This document shows, piece by piece, positions 1 to 6,943 of a stretch of DNA of 9,231 bases (positions within the stretch are counted from its first letter, which is position 1; every line of letters starts with the position of its first letter). The DNA lies in assembly GCA_947178085.1 (NCBI GenBank), contig CAMWWS010000088.1, forward strand, positions 1 through 9,231, given 5' to 3'. The position numbers and the translations under genes are program-made. The notes under the pieces are model-generated. The model did no database searches, had not been told where the DNA came from, and was given only the letters and a program-made list of their open reading frames with translations. This stretch comes from an uncultured Lachnospiraceae bacterium. Its GTDB lineage: Bacteria; Bacillota_A; Clostridia; Lachnospirales; Lachnospiraceae.

Positions 1-1059
1 GATGAACTCCATGATGTTCTGAAGGCTTTTAAGGATAATGATATGAGCGCAAAATATTATGGAAACGCTCCGGGAAGCACTATTCCGATGAGCACCGGCT
101 TTGACCAGTGGTGTTGGGGACAGAATATATTCTATGCAGGCTTCGGATTTACAAACTGGCCGAGTGATGTATGTAATGATTTAGTTCTAAATGAAGACGG
201 AACGGTGGAATTTGTATGCGTAACAGACCAATATAGAAAAGCCGTTACTTATTTCCATGACTGGTATGCAGAAGGGTTGATGGATGTCGAGATGTTCAGT
301 CAGGATACCACACAGTTAATATCGAAATGTTCTCAAGGCTATGTAGGTGTTTCGGTATGGTGGTTCATTGATGAGCTTATGGGTGATTATGCAGATGATT
401 ATGTATTCCTGCCGGTTCTTGACGGACCTGACGGTACTCATAATGTAACACTGCGCGGCGGCGGAGGAGTCAATAGCGGACAGCTTAATATTACTAAGGC
501 ATGTAAGAGCCCTGCAAACCTGCTGAAATTTTATGATATGTGGTATGACCCGGAAATCGTTATGCAGCTTCAGTACGGACCTATCGGTACATACTTTACG
601 GGACAGGACGAAAATGGCGTATGGCTGAGCATTACGGACGAGGAGAGCCGTGAGAAGTATAATAAGGGCGCCGGTGAGCTTAAGGGTGAACATGAAGTAA
701 ATGGTCCGAAGCTGATACTCAGTGGATATTACGGTTCAACCTTTGAATTGGAGCCAAACGCAGTTTCTCGTTTGACGGATATGTATGAATTCTGGATGCC
801 ATATGTGGATAATAAACTTGCTTATCCCAGCGACTGTGTATATACAGGCAGGGAACTGGATGACCTCGACTGGTACAGGGGAAGTTTTGAAAGCGCCGTA
901 TCTGAGCAGGAAGGTTTATGGATTAAAAACGGCGGTCCGACTGATGAAGAATGGGAAGCCTATATTAAGCATTTGAAAGAAAAGTGCGGCATGGATAAGC
1001 TTCTGGATGTTTATCAGAATGCATATAACAGATATTCAGGTGCAGCAAGCGGAGAATAA
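1..1059 (+). CDS. ABC-type sugar solute-binding lipoprotein, C-terminal part (5' truncated by the window edge)
   Basis: The reading frame is open from base 1 (it begins DELHDVLKAFKDND), so the gene starts left of the window and the Met at base 43 is internal. The 352 residues seen match the C-terminal two thirds of family 1 extracellular solute-binding proteins of the LplA-like type, which are lipid-anchored outside the membrane and pass a sugar to an ABC permease pair. Typical features are WYAEGLMDVEMFSQ after the first lobe, a Gly-rich strand (GGGGVNSGQ), the Trp/Tyr-rich segment FYDMWYDPEIVMQLQYGP that helps line the sugar cleft, and a C-terminal helix (EEWEAYIKHLKEKCGMDKL, then DVYQNAYNRY). 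The signal peptide and lipobox are outside the window. GH32 and fructokinase downstream suggest sucrose or a short fructan as ligand; that is inference, because binding specificity cannot be read from the sequence. The permease genes are not seen. Confidence 0.9.
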   Translation, partial: DELHDVLKAFKDNDMSAKYYGNAPGSTIPMSTGFDQWCWGQNIFYAGFGFTNWPSDVCNDLVLNEDGTVEFVCVTDQYRKAVTYFHDWYAEGLMDVEMFSQDTTQLISKCSQGYVGVSVWWFIDELMGDYADDYVFLPVLDGPDGTHNVTLRGGGGVNSGQLNITKACKSPANLLKFYDMWYDPEIVMQLQYGPIGTYFTGQDENGVWLSITDEESREKYNKGAGELKGEHEVNGPKLILSGYYGSTFELEPNAVSRLTDMYEFWMPYVDNKLAYPSDCVYTGRELDDLDWYRGSFESAVSEQEGLWIKNGGPTDEEWEAYIKHLKEKCGMDKLLDVYQNAYNRYSGAASGE

Positions 1060-1079
1060 ACATATTTAAAACTCAAAGA

Positions 1080-1121
1080 AACCGGAAAGATATGTCTTGT
1101 GAAAGGCATATCTCTTCGGTT
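1080..1121 (+). other. Stem-loop 20 bases after the binding-protein gene
   Basis: Bases 1080-1098 pair with 1103-1121 around a GTGA loop. The 19 positions include two G.U pairs (1085/1116 and 1095/1106) and one A.C mismatch (1087/1114). No run of T follows, so it is not a standard intrinsic terminator. In sugar ABC operons a stem-loop directly after the binding-protein gene often protects the upstream mRNA and lowers expression of distal genes. That role fits here but is inferred. Confidence 0.6.
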
Positions 1122-1164
1122 ACAATATTAATTAGTAAATTGTGAAACTGTTATTGCAGGTGAC

Positions 1165-1242
1165 GAACTTAGTCAAAATAAACAAAAACGACGCTCACCG
1201 CAAGCGAAATCGCGTCTTATTTTGTTTGTTTTGACTAAGTTC
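1165..1242 (+). terminator. Long near-perfect inverted repeat, possible bidirectional terminator
   Basis: Bases 1165-1187 pair with 1220-1242: 23 positions, all Watson-Crick except one U.G (1179/1228). Inside lies a second, GC-rich stem (GACGC 1190-1194 with GCGTC 1212-1216) closing a 17-base apical loop. On both strands this GC stem is followed by a T-rich tract (TTATTTTGTTTGTTTT on plus, GTTTTTGTTTATTTT on minus), as expected of a two-way intrinsic terminator, although the T-rich tract is itself part of the outer stem. It lies 66 bases before the GH32 start, so GH32 and fructokinase may be transcribed partly separately from the binding protein. The unusual length could also mean a dispersed foldback repeat. 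Confidence 0.5.
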
Positions 1243-1298
1243 TGGTTGTTGAGATAGAGTTTTGCAATTATTTAACAAAATTAATAATGGAAAGGCGT

Positions 1299-1302
1299 GG
1301 AG
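1299..1302 (+). promoter_or_regulatory. Shine-Dalgarno that sets the GH32 start
   Basis: GGAG at 1299-1302 is followed by six bases and then ATG at 1309. The in-frame GTG at 1297 overlaps this site and has only GGAAAGG one base upstream, so it is a poor start. Confidence 0.7.
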
Positions 1303-1308
1303 ATTGCT

Positions 1309-2793
1309 ATGACAAGTCAGACATTACGTGAAGCCAGGAAATATGAGGAAGCTTCAGAAAAATTGATTGCATCTGATGACCGTCCGGCATTTCATTTGTC
1401 CGTGCGCACAGGTTGGATGAATGATCCGAACGGATTTTCATTCTTTAAAGGAAAATATCATTTGTTTTATCAGTATCATCCGTATGATTCACATTGGGGA
1501 CCGATGCATTGGGGGCATGCGGTGAGTGATGATTTGCTGCATTGGGAGTATCTTCCTGCTGCGCTTGCGCCAGATGAAGCTTATGACAGAGACGGTTGTT
1601 TTTCGGGAAGCGCTGTTACATTGCCGGATGGCAGGCAGCTGCTGATGTATACGGGGGTATTGCGTGAACGTCAGCATAACGGAGGGTTTTGCGAAGTGCA
1701 GACACAGTGTCTTGCCGTAGGCGACGGGATTGATTACGAGAAATATGAAGGTAATCCGGTATTGGATGAAAAGGATTTACCGGAAGGTGCCAGCCGATTT
1801 GATTTCAGAGACCCGAAAATGTGGCAGAAGGAAGACGGTACATATTGTTGCGTAGTTGGAAACCGTCCGGCTGACGACAGTGGGCAGATACTTTTATTTA
1901 CAAGTCCTGACGGGTTTAAGTGGAGCTATAAGAAGGTGTTGGCGGCAAATAACAACCGTTATGGAAAAATGTGGGAATGTCCTGACTTCTTCAAACTGGA
2001 TGGAAAGTGGGTATTGATAACCAGTCCGCAGGATATGCTGCCATATGAGTTTGAGTATCATAACGGAAACGGTACTCTTTGCCTTATCGGTGATTTAGAC
2101 GAGAATACGGATGAGTTCACCGAGCAGTACAATCAGTCCATTGATTACGGCATCGATTTTTATGCACCGCAGACTTTACTTGCGCCTGACGGGCGGCGGA
2201 TTATGATTGGCTGGATGCAGAACTGGGATACCTGCAATTTCAGGTCACAGAATATAACATGGTTCGGCCAGATGAGTATTCCGCGTGAATTGTCAATTAA
2301 GAACGGCAGACTGTTCCAGACGCCGATAAGGGAACTGGAAAATGTGCGGAGCAATAAGGTGGACTATCAGGATGTTTCTCTATCCGGAAATATCAGTCTG
2401 GATGGTGTAAAGGGGCGGAAAGTTGATATGGAACTTACGATTTGCCCTGAGGACGAAGGAGATATATATCGGAAATTTGCAGTCCGTTTTGCACAGAATG
2501 AACAGTACTATACATCATTAAGTTTTCATCCAAGAGATTCCATTTTGAAAATAGACAGGAAGTTTTCCGGCTCCAGAAGAGCAATCATCCATCAGAGACG
2601 AAGTCTTGTGAATAGTGTAAACGGAAAGCTGAAATTAAGAATTATTCTGGACAGATTCAGTGCAGAAGTGTTCGTAAACGACGGCGAGCAGGTTTTAAGC
2701 GCGATTCTTTATACAGAACAGGCGGCGGATGGAATTTCTTTCTTTGCAGATGGAAAAGTAAAGCTTAATGTGGTTAAGTATGATTTGGATTGA
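1309..2793 (+). CDS. Glycoside hydrolase family 32 beta-fructosidase (sucrose or sucrose-6-phosphate hydrolase type)
   Basis: A 494-residue GH32 enzyme that hydrolyses terminal beta-fructofuranosyl bonds (sucrose, sucrose-6-phosphate or short fructans). The family's three catalytic motifs are intact: WMNDPNG with nucleophile Asp39, RDP with transition-state Asp168, and ECP with acid/base Glu223. Residues about 30-330 form the five-bladed propeller and about 350-494 the beta-sandwich. There is no signal peptide, so it acts in the cytoplasm. Start chosen at ATG 1309 (MTSQTLREARKYEE), which has a good ribosome site; a GTG four codons earlier is less likely. Fructokinase follows after 23 bases, in the same operon. 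Because import appears to use an ABC system rather than a PTS, the substrate is more likely unphosphorylated sucrose or kestose-like oligosaccharides than sucrose-6-phosphate, but sequence alone does not decide this. Names used for relatives include scrB and sacA. Confidence 0.95.
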   Translation: MTSQTLREARKYEEASEKLIASDDRPAFHLSVRTGWMNDPNGFSFFKGKYHLFYQYHPYDSHWGPMHWGHAVSDDLLHWEYLPAALAPDEAYDRDGCFSGSAVTLPDGRQLLMYTGVLRERQHNGGFCEVQTQCLAVGDGIDYEKYEGNPVLDEKDLPEGASRFDFRDPKMWQKEDGTYCCVVGNRPADDSGQILLFTSPDGFKWSYKKVLAANNNRYGKMWECPDFFKLDGKWVLITSPQDMLPYEFEYHNGNGTLCLIGDLDENTDEFTEQYNQSIDYGIDFYAPQTLLAPDGRRIMIGWMQNWDTCNFRSQNITWFGQMSIPRELSIKNGRLFQTPIRELENVRSNKVDYQDVSLSGNISLDGVKGRKVDMELTICPEDEGDIYRKFAVRFAQNEQYYTSLSFHPRDSILKIDRKFSGSRRAIIHQRRSLVNSVNGKLKLRIILDRFSAEVFVNDGEQVLSAILYTEQAADGISFFADGKVKLNVVKYDLD

Positions 2794-2802
2794 TGTAAAT
2801 TT

Positions 2803-2807
2803 GGAGG
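2803..2807 (+). promoter_or_regulatory. Shine-Dalgarno that sets the fructokinase start
   Basis: GGAGG at 2803-2807 is nine bases before ATG 2817. The in-frame TTG at 2811 would leave only three bases of spacing, so the ATG is preferred. Confidence 0.75.
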
Positions 2808-2816
2808 AAGTTGGAC

Positions 2817-3782
2817 ATGAAGACATTTGACGTAGTTGCTTTAGGTGAACTGCTTATTGACTTCACAGAGAATGGAACCAGCAGTCAGGGGAATACGATT
2901 TATGAGGCAAATCCGGGAGGCGCACCCTGTAATGTGCTGGCTATGCTTAATAAGGTGGGCAGGAAAACCGCTTTTATCGGTAAGATTGGACAGGATATAT
3001 TTGGAAACCGTTTAAAGGCAACGTTAGAAGAGGTTGGAATCGATACTTCCAACTTAATTATGGATGAGGACGTTCGTACAACGCTTGCCTTTGTAGAAAC
3101 ATTTCCGGATGGAGACAGGGATTTTTCTTTCTACCGTAATCCCGGTGCGGATATGATGCTGCGTGAAGAAGAATTGCATGAAGAATTGCTCAAAAACACG
3201 AAAATCTTTCATTTCGGCACATTGTCCATGACTCATGAGGATGTAAGAAAGGCAACAAAGAGGGCAATAGCAATGGCAAAAGAGAGCGGTGCTGTAATTT
3301 CATTTGACCCTAATCTGCGTCCGCCACTCTGGAAATCATTGGATGAGGCAAAAGAGCAGACTGCATATGGGCTTTCACAGTGTGATATACTTAAGATTTC
3401 AGATAATGAAATACAGTGGTTCACAGGGGAAGATGATTTTGATGCGGGAATTAGTAAACTAAGAAGCCGGTACAATATTCCGCTTATCGTTCTTTCTATG
3501 GGAAAAGAAGGCAGTCGTGCATATTATAATGATTTACGGGTGGAGGTTAAGCCTTTTTTACAGGATAGTACAATCGAGACAACAGGCGCGGGGGATACGT
3601 TTGGAGCGTGCTGTTTACATCATGTTTTGGAATACGGACTAGACTGTCTGGACGAGGAAAAGCTGACTAAGATGCTTACTTTTGCCAATGCTGCAGCTTC
3701 AATTATTACGACCAGAAAAGGCGCACTGCGAGTGATGCCTGAGGTTGAGGAGGTTGAGGCGTTTATGCGGAGCAGGGTGTAA
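2817..3782 (+). CDS. PfkB-family carbohydrate kinase, probable fructokinase
   Basis: A 321-residue cytoplasmic sugar kinase of the ribokinase/PfkB fold that phosphorylates fructose with ATP. The N-terminal strand MKTFDVVALGELLIDFT is typical of fructokinases in this group. The sugar-binding Gly pair is in NPGGAPCNVLAML, the first PfkB signature region surrounds GKIGQDIFGNRL, and the second signature is TTGAGDTFGA with catalytic base Asp260 and the anion hole beside it. Length is normal for the family and no key residue is missing. Its position 23 bases after GH32 makes fructose released by that enzyme the expected substrate. Other PfkB members use ribose, tagatose-6-phosphate or KDG, so fructose is inferred from context and from overall resemblance. 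The gene ends 8 bases before the large foldback element and is convergent with the minus-strand cluster. Confidence 0.93.
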   Translation: MKTFDVVALGELLIDFTENGTSSQGNTIYEANPGGAPCNVLAMLNKVGRKTAFIGKIGQDIFGNRLKATLEEVGIDTSNLIMDEDVRTTLAFVETFPDGDRDFSFYRNPGADMMLREEELHEELLKNTKIFHFGTLSMTHEDVRKATKRAIAMAKESGAVISFDPNLRPPLWKSLDEAKEQTAYGLSQCDILKISDNEIQWFTGEDDFDAGISKLRSRYNIPLIVLSMGKEGSRAYYNDLRVEVKPFLQDSTIETTGAGDTFGACCLHHVLEYGLDCLDEEKLTKMLTFANAAASIITTRKGALRVMPEVEEVEAFMRSRV

Positions 3783-3790
3783 GCGTATGA

Positions 3791-4074
3791 GATAGAAATA
3801 TGTGGTACGAAGAAGGACAGGGATATTCGCTGTAAGACTGAGCTTCGGAAGTGAGTTTTCTAATGGGGTATATAGCAGGAAATGTGATTTTAAGTTGTTT
3901 ATCATATTCTAATTTTACGGGTCGGCGCGAAATCGGAATCCATTCCTCAATCGCGCCTAAATCCGCATCCGTGCGGATTTACCCTAGGGTACTGAATACC
4001 CCATAAGAAAATTTCACATCCTTCGCTAAGACTTACGGCGGATATCCCTGTCCTTCTTCTCACTCATATCTATC
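3791..4074. repeat. Large multi-branched foldback element (MITE-like repeat or structured RNA)
   Basis: This fills the convergent gap between fructokinase and the small minus-strand gene. Outer stem A: 3809-3839 with 4029-4059, 31 positions with 28 Watson-Crick pairs, two U.G (3827/4041, 3831/4037) and one mismatch. A weaker flank continues out to GATAG 3791-3795 and CTATC 4070-4074. Stem B: 3841-3871 with 3996-4027, including nine perfect pairs (3863-3871 with 3996-4004), two single-base bulges and a 3x3 internal loop. At the tip are a hairpin at 3881-3908, a hairpin closed by GGCGCGA 3924-3930 and TCGCGCC 3951-3957, and a 9-bp hairpin at 3959-3980 with loop TCCG. GGGT 3919-3922 with ACCC 3981-3984 closes the last two. 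The palindrome ACCCTAGGGT lies at 3981-3990. No transposase or T-run is present. It could be a non-autonomous mobile repeat, a structured RNA, or a two-way transcript end. Confidence 0.75.
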
Positions 4075-4279
4075 ATTCAATTTTATTAAAAATGACCGTT
4101 TGTTCTTTCATGGATATTTTCCCGACTTGCCAGCCATACTCTGTAAGTTCTTTTTTATATTTTAAGAAAGAGTGGTCTATTGGTATTCCTACAATATTTT
4201 GTATTTCTTCAAATGTCAACTTAAAGGAGCTGCCTTCATGTACCTGCACATATTCCCATAAAGGATTATATTTACTCAT
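4073..4279 (-). CDS. Small conserved protein of unknown function (68 aa)
   Basis: A 68-residue soluble protein, MSKYNPLWEYVQ at the N-terminus and MKEQTVIFNKIE at the C-terminus, with the central motif FKLTFEEIQNIVGIPIDHSF and a lysine-rich helix. I recognise the type: short Clostridia proteins opening with NPLWEY and carrying an LTFEEI..I.G..ID pattern, resembling the DUF7662-like small domain. I know of no established function. A small winged or DNA-binding-like fold is conceivable but unproven. It starts two bases after the stop of the transglutaminase-like gene, with a purine-rich GGAAGGGAA ribosome site lying inside the end of that gene, so the two are probably translated together. Its TGA stop overlaps the outer end of the foldback element. 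Confidence 0.8.
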   Translation of the reverse strand: MSKYNPLWEYVQVHEGSSFKLTFEEIQNIVGIPIDHSFLKYKKELTEYGWQVGKISMKEQTVIFNKIE

Positions 4280-4281
4280 TG

Positions 4282-4932
4282 TTATTTGTTCCCTTCCGCT
4301 CTCAATTTTTTATCCTGAACAACATATCCAAGTTCAGTAGGAAGATTATCCCAGAGTTCGGTTCTCGTTTTGCTTTTTCTCATTTTTTCCAATACCTTTA
4401 TATCAGGGTCAGGATATATTATAAAACTATCTGTTTCTCCCATTTCCGGACGTATCGGAAACGCAAGCTGTTCCGTTTCTATTGAAAACTGTGCGTTTAC
4501 TCCGGCTTTATTTCCTCTTGCGTCAAGCCTTATCCATTTTTTACAGTCTTTAATATATACGCCATTTAGTCCATGATAAATCAGGATAGGAGCTGTTGTG
4601 TCATCTAATATCAGCTTTTGATAGCAAAAGCCCGACGAAACAGACTTGCAGCGCAATAAAGCCGCCAGCAGGTGAGACTTTGCAAAGCATATTCCATGAC
4701 CGGCTTTCAGCACTTCAGAAGCAGTGCAGGTAATTATATCTTCGTTTACATCTGCCGAATGAGAAATATTATCTCTGACAAATTCATAGGCTGTTTTAAT
4801 GAAATCAAGCTCATTATCTGCCTTCTTGAATAATGTATCAGCCAACACTGAAATGGCTTCATTGTCATAATCAATCACGTTGTCATGCTTTAAATAGTCA
4901 TCAATTTTATTCGAGTATAGTGTTATATTCAT
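4282..4932 (-). CDS. Transglutaminase-like cysteine enzyme
   Basis: A 216-residue protein of the transglutaminase-like (papain-fold) superfamily. The Cys-His-Asp triad is visible: Cys82 in GHGICFAKSHLLAALLR, His120 in IYHGLNGVYI, and Asp137 in WIRLDARGN. The run of residues after Cys, the small residues around it, and the LDARGN motif are the usual superfamily signature. The segment before it (about 28-58, helical, FIKTAYEFVRDNISHS) is the typical helical cap. There is no signal peptide or membrane helix, so it is cytoplasmic. Bacterial members act as peptidases, amidases or amide-bond formers; the actual substrate cannot be predicted. A GGTGG ribosome site precedes the ATG by four bases. The YitT-type gene is 42 bases upstream and the 68-residue gene 2 bases downstream. 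Confidence 0.9.
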   Translation of the reverse strand: MNITLYSNKIDDYLKHDNVIDYDNEAISVLADTLFKKADNELDFIKTAYEFVRDNISHSADVNEDIITCTASEVLKAGHGICFAKSHLLAALLRCKSVSSGFCYQKLILDDTTAPILIYHGLNGVYIKDCKKWIRLDARGNKAGVNAQFSIETEQLAFPIRPEMGETDSFIIYPDPDIKVLEKMRKSKTRTELWDNLPTELGYVVQDKKLRAEGNK

Positions 4933-4974
4933 TTTTCCACCGCCTATTTTGAGGTATCAAGTTATCTACAGATA

Positions 4975-5595
4975 TTATTTTTCTTTTTTTAACCGTTGAA
5001 TCCATCCGACAATCTGTCCGGAAAGAACGACTGTTAATAAGCTATATGCTATTTTTCTAATAGGAATATAAGAGAGCGATAATACTAAAATTATCAAATC
5101 ACTGGCAAGATAAATGTGCTGGATTTTGCAATGTAATTTCTTACTTAAGCTCATTGCCAATGCGTCATCTCCTCCCGGTGCTCCTCCCGCAAGTACACTT
5201 ACGCCTGCGCCGACTCCAATAAATATCGCGCCAAGAATCGAACATGCAAGCGATGAATCAAGAATTTTGGGTATTAGTGGTGCAAATGGTTCTATAAGGC
5301 TATAACATGTCGAATAAGAAATAACTGAAATTGCGGAATATGCAAGAAACTTATTACCCAGCACCTTCCAGCCCAGTGTATAACACCCTGCATTTACTAT
5401 CAGACTTGTTATAGCCGGAGAAATGCCTGTAAAATGAAAAATCAAAAGAGTGAGTCCTATAGCTCCGCCTTCAGTAACGTCCGAAAATGCATGAATATTA
5501 CAGATACCAAAAGCTTGAATTAAGCTTCCAAGTATCACGAGCAAAACACTTTTCAATTTCAATGATTGAATAGATTGCTTTACTGTTTCAAACAA
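4975..5595 (-). CDS. YitT-type (DUF161) multi-pass membrane protein, short form without the DUF2179 tail
   Basis: Integral membrane protein with about six helices: roughly residues 14-32, 44-62, 84-102, 116-136, 161-179 and 183-200. The YitT-family repeat is clear: EGGAIGLTLLIFHFTGI then a Gly-rich NAGCYTLGWKVLG turn in the first half, and GGAPGGDDALAM (137-148) in the second. Relatives usually run to about 280 residues with a cytosolic DUF2179 domain; here the protein stops after the last helix (RLKKEK), so that tail is absent. Function of the family is not established, with transport suggested. The frame stays open back to an ATG at 5712, but that would overlap the lipoprotein gene by 83 bases and add a non-homologous basic stretch. 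TTG at 5595 follows AAGGAG at 5614-5609 by 13 bases and gives the usual family N-terminus. The exact start is therefore uncertain. Confidence 0.85.
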   Translation of the reverse strand: MFETVKQSIQSLKLKSVLLVILGSLIQAFGICNIHAFSDVTEGGAIGLTLLIFHFTGISPAITSLIVNAGCYTLGWKVLGNKFLAYSAISVISYSTCYSLIEPFAPLIPKILDSSLACSILGAIFIGVGAGVSVLAGGAPGGDDALAMSLSKKLHCKIQHIYLASDLIILVLSLSYIPIRKIAYSLLTVVLSGQIVGWIQRLKKEK

Positions 5596-5608
5596 ATGCT
5601 TAGTACAT

Positions 5609-5614
5609 CTCCTT
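5609..5614 (-). promoter_or_regulatory. Shine-Dalgarno, probable start signal for the YitT-type gene
   Basis: On the minus strand AAGGAG (5614-5609) lies between the lipoprotein stop (5630) and TTG 5595. Spacing of 13 bases is longer than usual. No other start codon in this frame lies in the gap, and the ATG created by AAGGAGATG runs straight into a stop in another frame. Confidence 0.55.
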
Positions 5615-5629
5615 AATATGCTATTTGCC

Positions 5630-6892
5630 CTAGTTATCAAAGAAGCTCCTTCCCGTCTCCAAATTTTGCAGACCCCAACAACCCAGAATATCATCAGCAC
5701 TGTTAAATTCATGACGTTCGTGCATCCATGACCAGAATTCTAACGCACCGTACAACTCGGTTCCCGGTTCGTGTCCGGTGGCGTCCGGGCTATAGAGGAT
5801 GAACTTCGCACCGGGTTCAAGGGCATTGTAATCATTGTCATCGAAACCATATGGTTGACTGGAACAATATTCATAATAGCCGTCTTCATCAGTCCAGTGT
5901 TCCCCGATGTCGTGACCTGTATCAATTTCCAGTTCACTCAGCGTCAGAAGCCAGGAAGAGTCGGTAAGTTTTTCTACTTTTCCGAACTGTCCGTGAAATT
6001 GGCATACATAGTGCATATTTAAATCAGCGTCGCAGTAGTCCCCCACAAAACTTCCATCCGGGTTTAATGTAAGTTCAGTCTGCCATGCTCCCGCACCGCT
6101 GTAAAATTCCATCTCCAAAGGCTCGGTTATAGGCAGGGAGTCCACTTCTTCCGGAACTATAGGCTCTTGAAGTGCTGTCATAGTGGCTTGGAAGTCTTTT
6201 AAATTCTCCAGCAAAGACTTGTCATTATCTCTGATAAACTCCGGCTCCCAGTCATCCAGCCAACTAAGATTGTCATAAAGCTGCCCTTCATTATCGAAGG
6301 CATCTGGTAGACCGCTGATAATATTAGGAATCCGGACGCTGTTAGCGAGAAGGTTATTAATCTCATCTACAAAAGCTGCGATGGTCTCAGAATCAAAATC
6401 TTCGTGAAGGGGAGAACCAAAGTTTATATCGAAATGTACCCAGTTTCTTTGTACCACATTTTCCGTGTTGTTTGTCCGGTCGAATAGCTCATAAACATAT
6501 GTACAGACGCCTTGATACATATCTGTGAAGTAGCGCAGGAGATAGTCCTCACCATCTATGGTACATAAGAATATGATAACTTGTTCCGAATCTGTATAAT
6601 AGCAGTATCTGGAAGCAATCTTTTCGTCGTTTTCCCAGATTTCCAGCCACTGTCCATGCTCGCTGTTGTCAGCGTCTATTATGCGTATTTCCTCGGCTAT
6701 GCCGTTGTGATTCAGATCAGGAGAGATAATCGAATCTGATTCAACATCAGGTGGCTCCTGTGAAACAGTTGCTAATGAATTATCAGTCGTGTCCCCGGTT
6801 ATATTTTCCGTTTTCTGTTCGGAAGAGCATGAACAGGCTAATAACATCACTATAATAATTTCTGTCAATATAAAGCAAAGTTTCTTTTTCAT
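5630..6892 (-). CDS. Secreted acidic lipoprotein of unknown function
   Basis: A 420-residue protein with a lipoprotein signal: KKK, a hydrophobic core (5-19), then lipobox LLAC with Cys20 (Cys22 is an alternative), followed by a polar linker rich in Thr, Ser and Glu to about residue 55. Domain 1 (about 57-190) opens with DLNHNGIAEE at 59-68, which resembles an acidic calcium-binding loop as in dockerin or FG-GAP-like repeats. Domain 2 (about 262-400) contains YSGAGAWQTELTLNPDGSF at 264-282, then a Trp/Gly-rich beta stretch; I recognise this SGAGAW.T.L.L..DGSF pattern from other Clostridia lipoproteins without known function. The protein is strongly acidic and should sit outside the membrane. 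No close Shine-Dalgarno precedes the ATG (GATGGGA is about 17-23 bases away), so translation may be weak. Confidence 0.88.
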   Translation of the reverse strand: MKKKLCFILTEIIIVMLLACSCSSEQKTENITGDTTDNSLATVSQEPPDVESDSIISPDLNHNGIAEEIRIIDADNSEHGQWLEIWENDEKIASRYCYYTDSEQVIIFLCTIDGEDYLLRYFTDMYQGVCTYVYELFDRTNNTENVVQRNWVHFDINFGSPLHEDFDSETIAAFVDEINNLLANSVRIPNIISGLPDAFDNEGQLYDNLSWLDDWEPEFIRDNDKSLLENLKDFQATMTALQEPIVPEEVDSLPITEPLEMEFYSGAGAWQTELTLNPDGSFVGDYCDADLNMHYVCQFHGQFGKVEKLTDSSWLLTLSELEIDTGHDIGEHWTDEDGYYEYCSSQPYGFDDNDYNALEPGAKFILYSPDATGHEPGTELYGALEFWSWMHERHEFNSADDILGCWGLQNLETGRSFFDN

Positions 6893-6943
6893 AATATGTA
6901 GCTAAAATCCCATCATTTTTCTTGCTATTGGTTTTCTTCTTAA

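Noticed and set aside
316..693. 125-codon open frame on the minus strand
   Set aside because: It is antisense to the well-supported solute-binding protein frame, has no ribosome site, and its composition is what a reverse-complement reading gives.
1204..1212. GCGAAATCG shared between the operon inverted repeat and the large foldback (3927-3935)
   Set aside because: Nine bases with unrelated flanks and a different structural position; a chance match is plausible in 9 kb, so I do not treat the two elements as one repeat family.
1249..1277. TTGAGA plus TTAACA as a promoter for GH32
   Set aside because: With a 17-base spacer the -10 matches consensus at only two positions; no convincing promoter is visible before GH32.
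3783..4072. CRISPR array or simple tandem repeat in the convergent gap
   Set aside because: The repeats are inverted, not direct and evenly spaced, and there are no spacers or cas genes.
4092..4485. Two overlapping plus-strand open frames opposite the small gene and the transglutaminase-like gene
   Set aside because: The minus-strand frames carry recognisable motifs and tight gene spacing, while the plus-strand ones show neither motifs nor ribosome sites.
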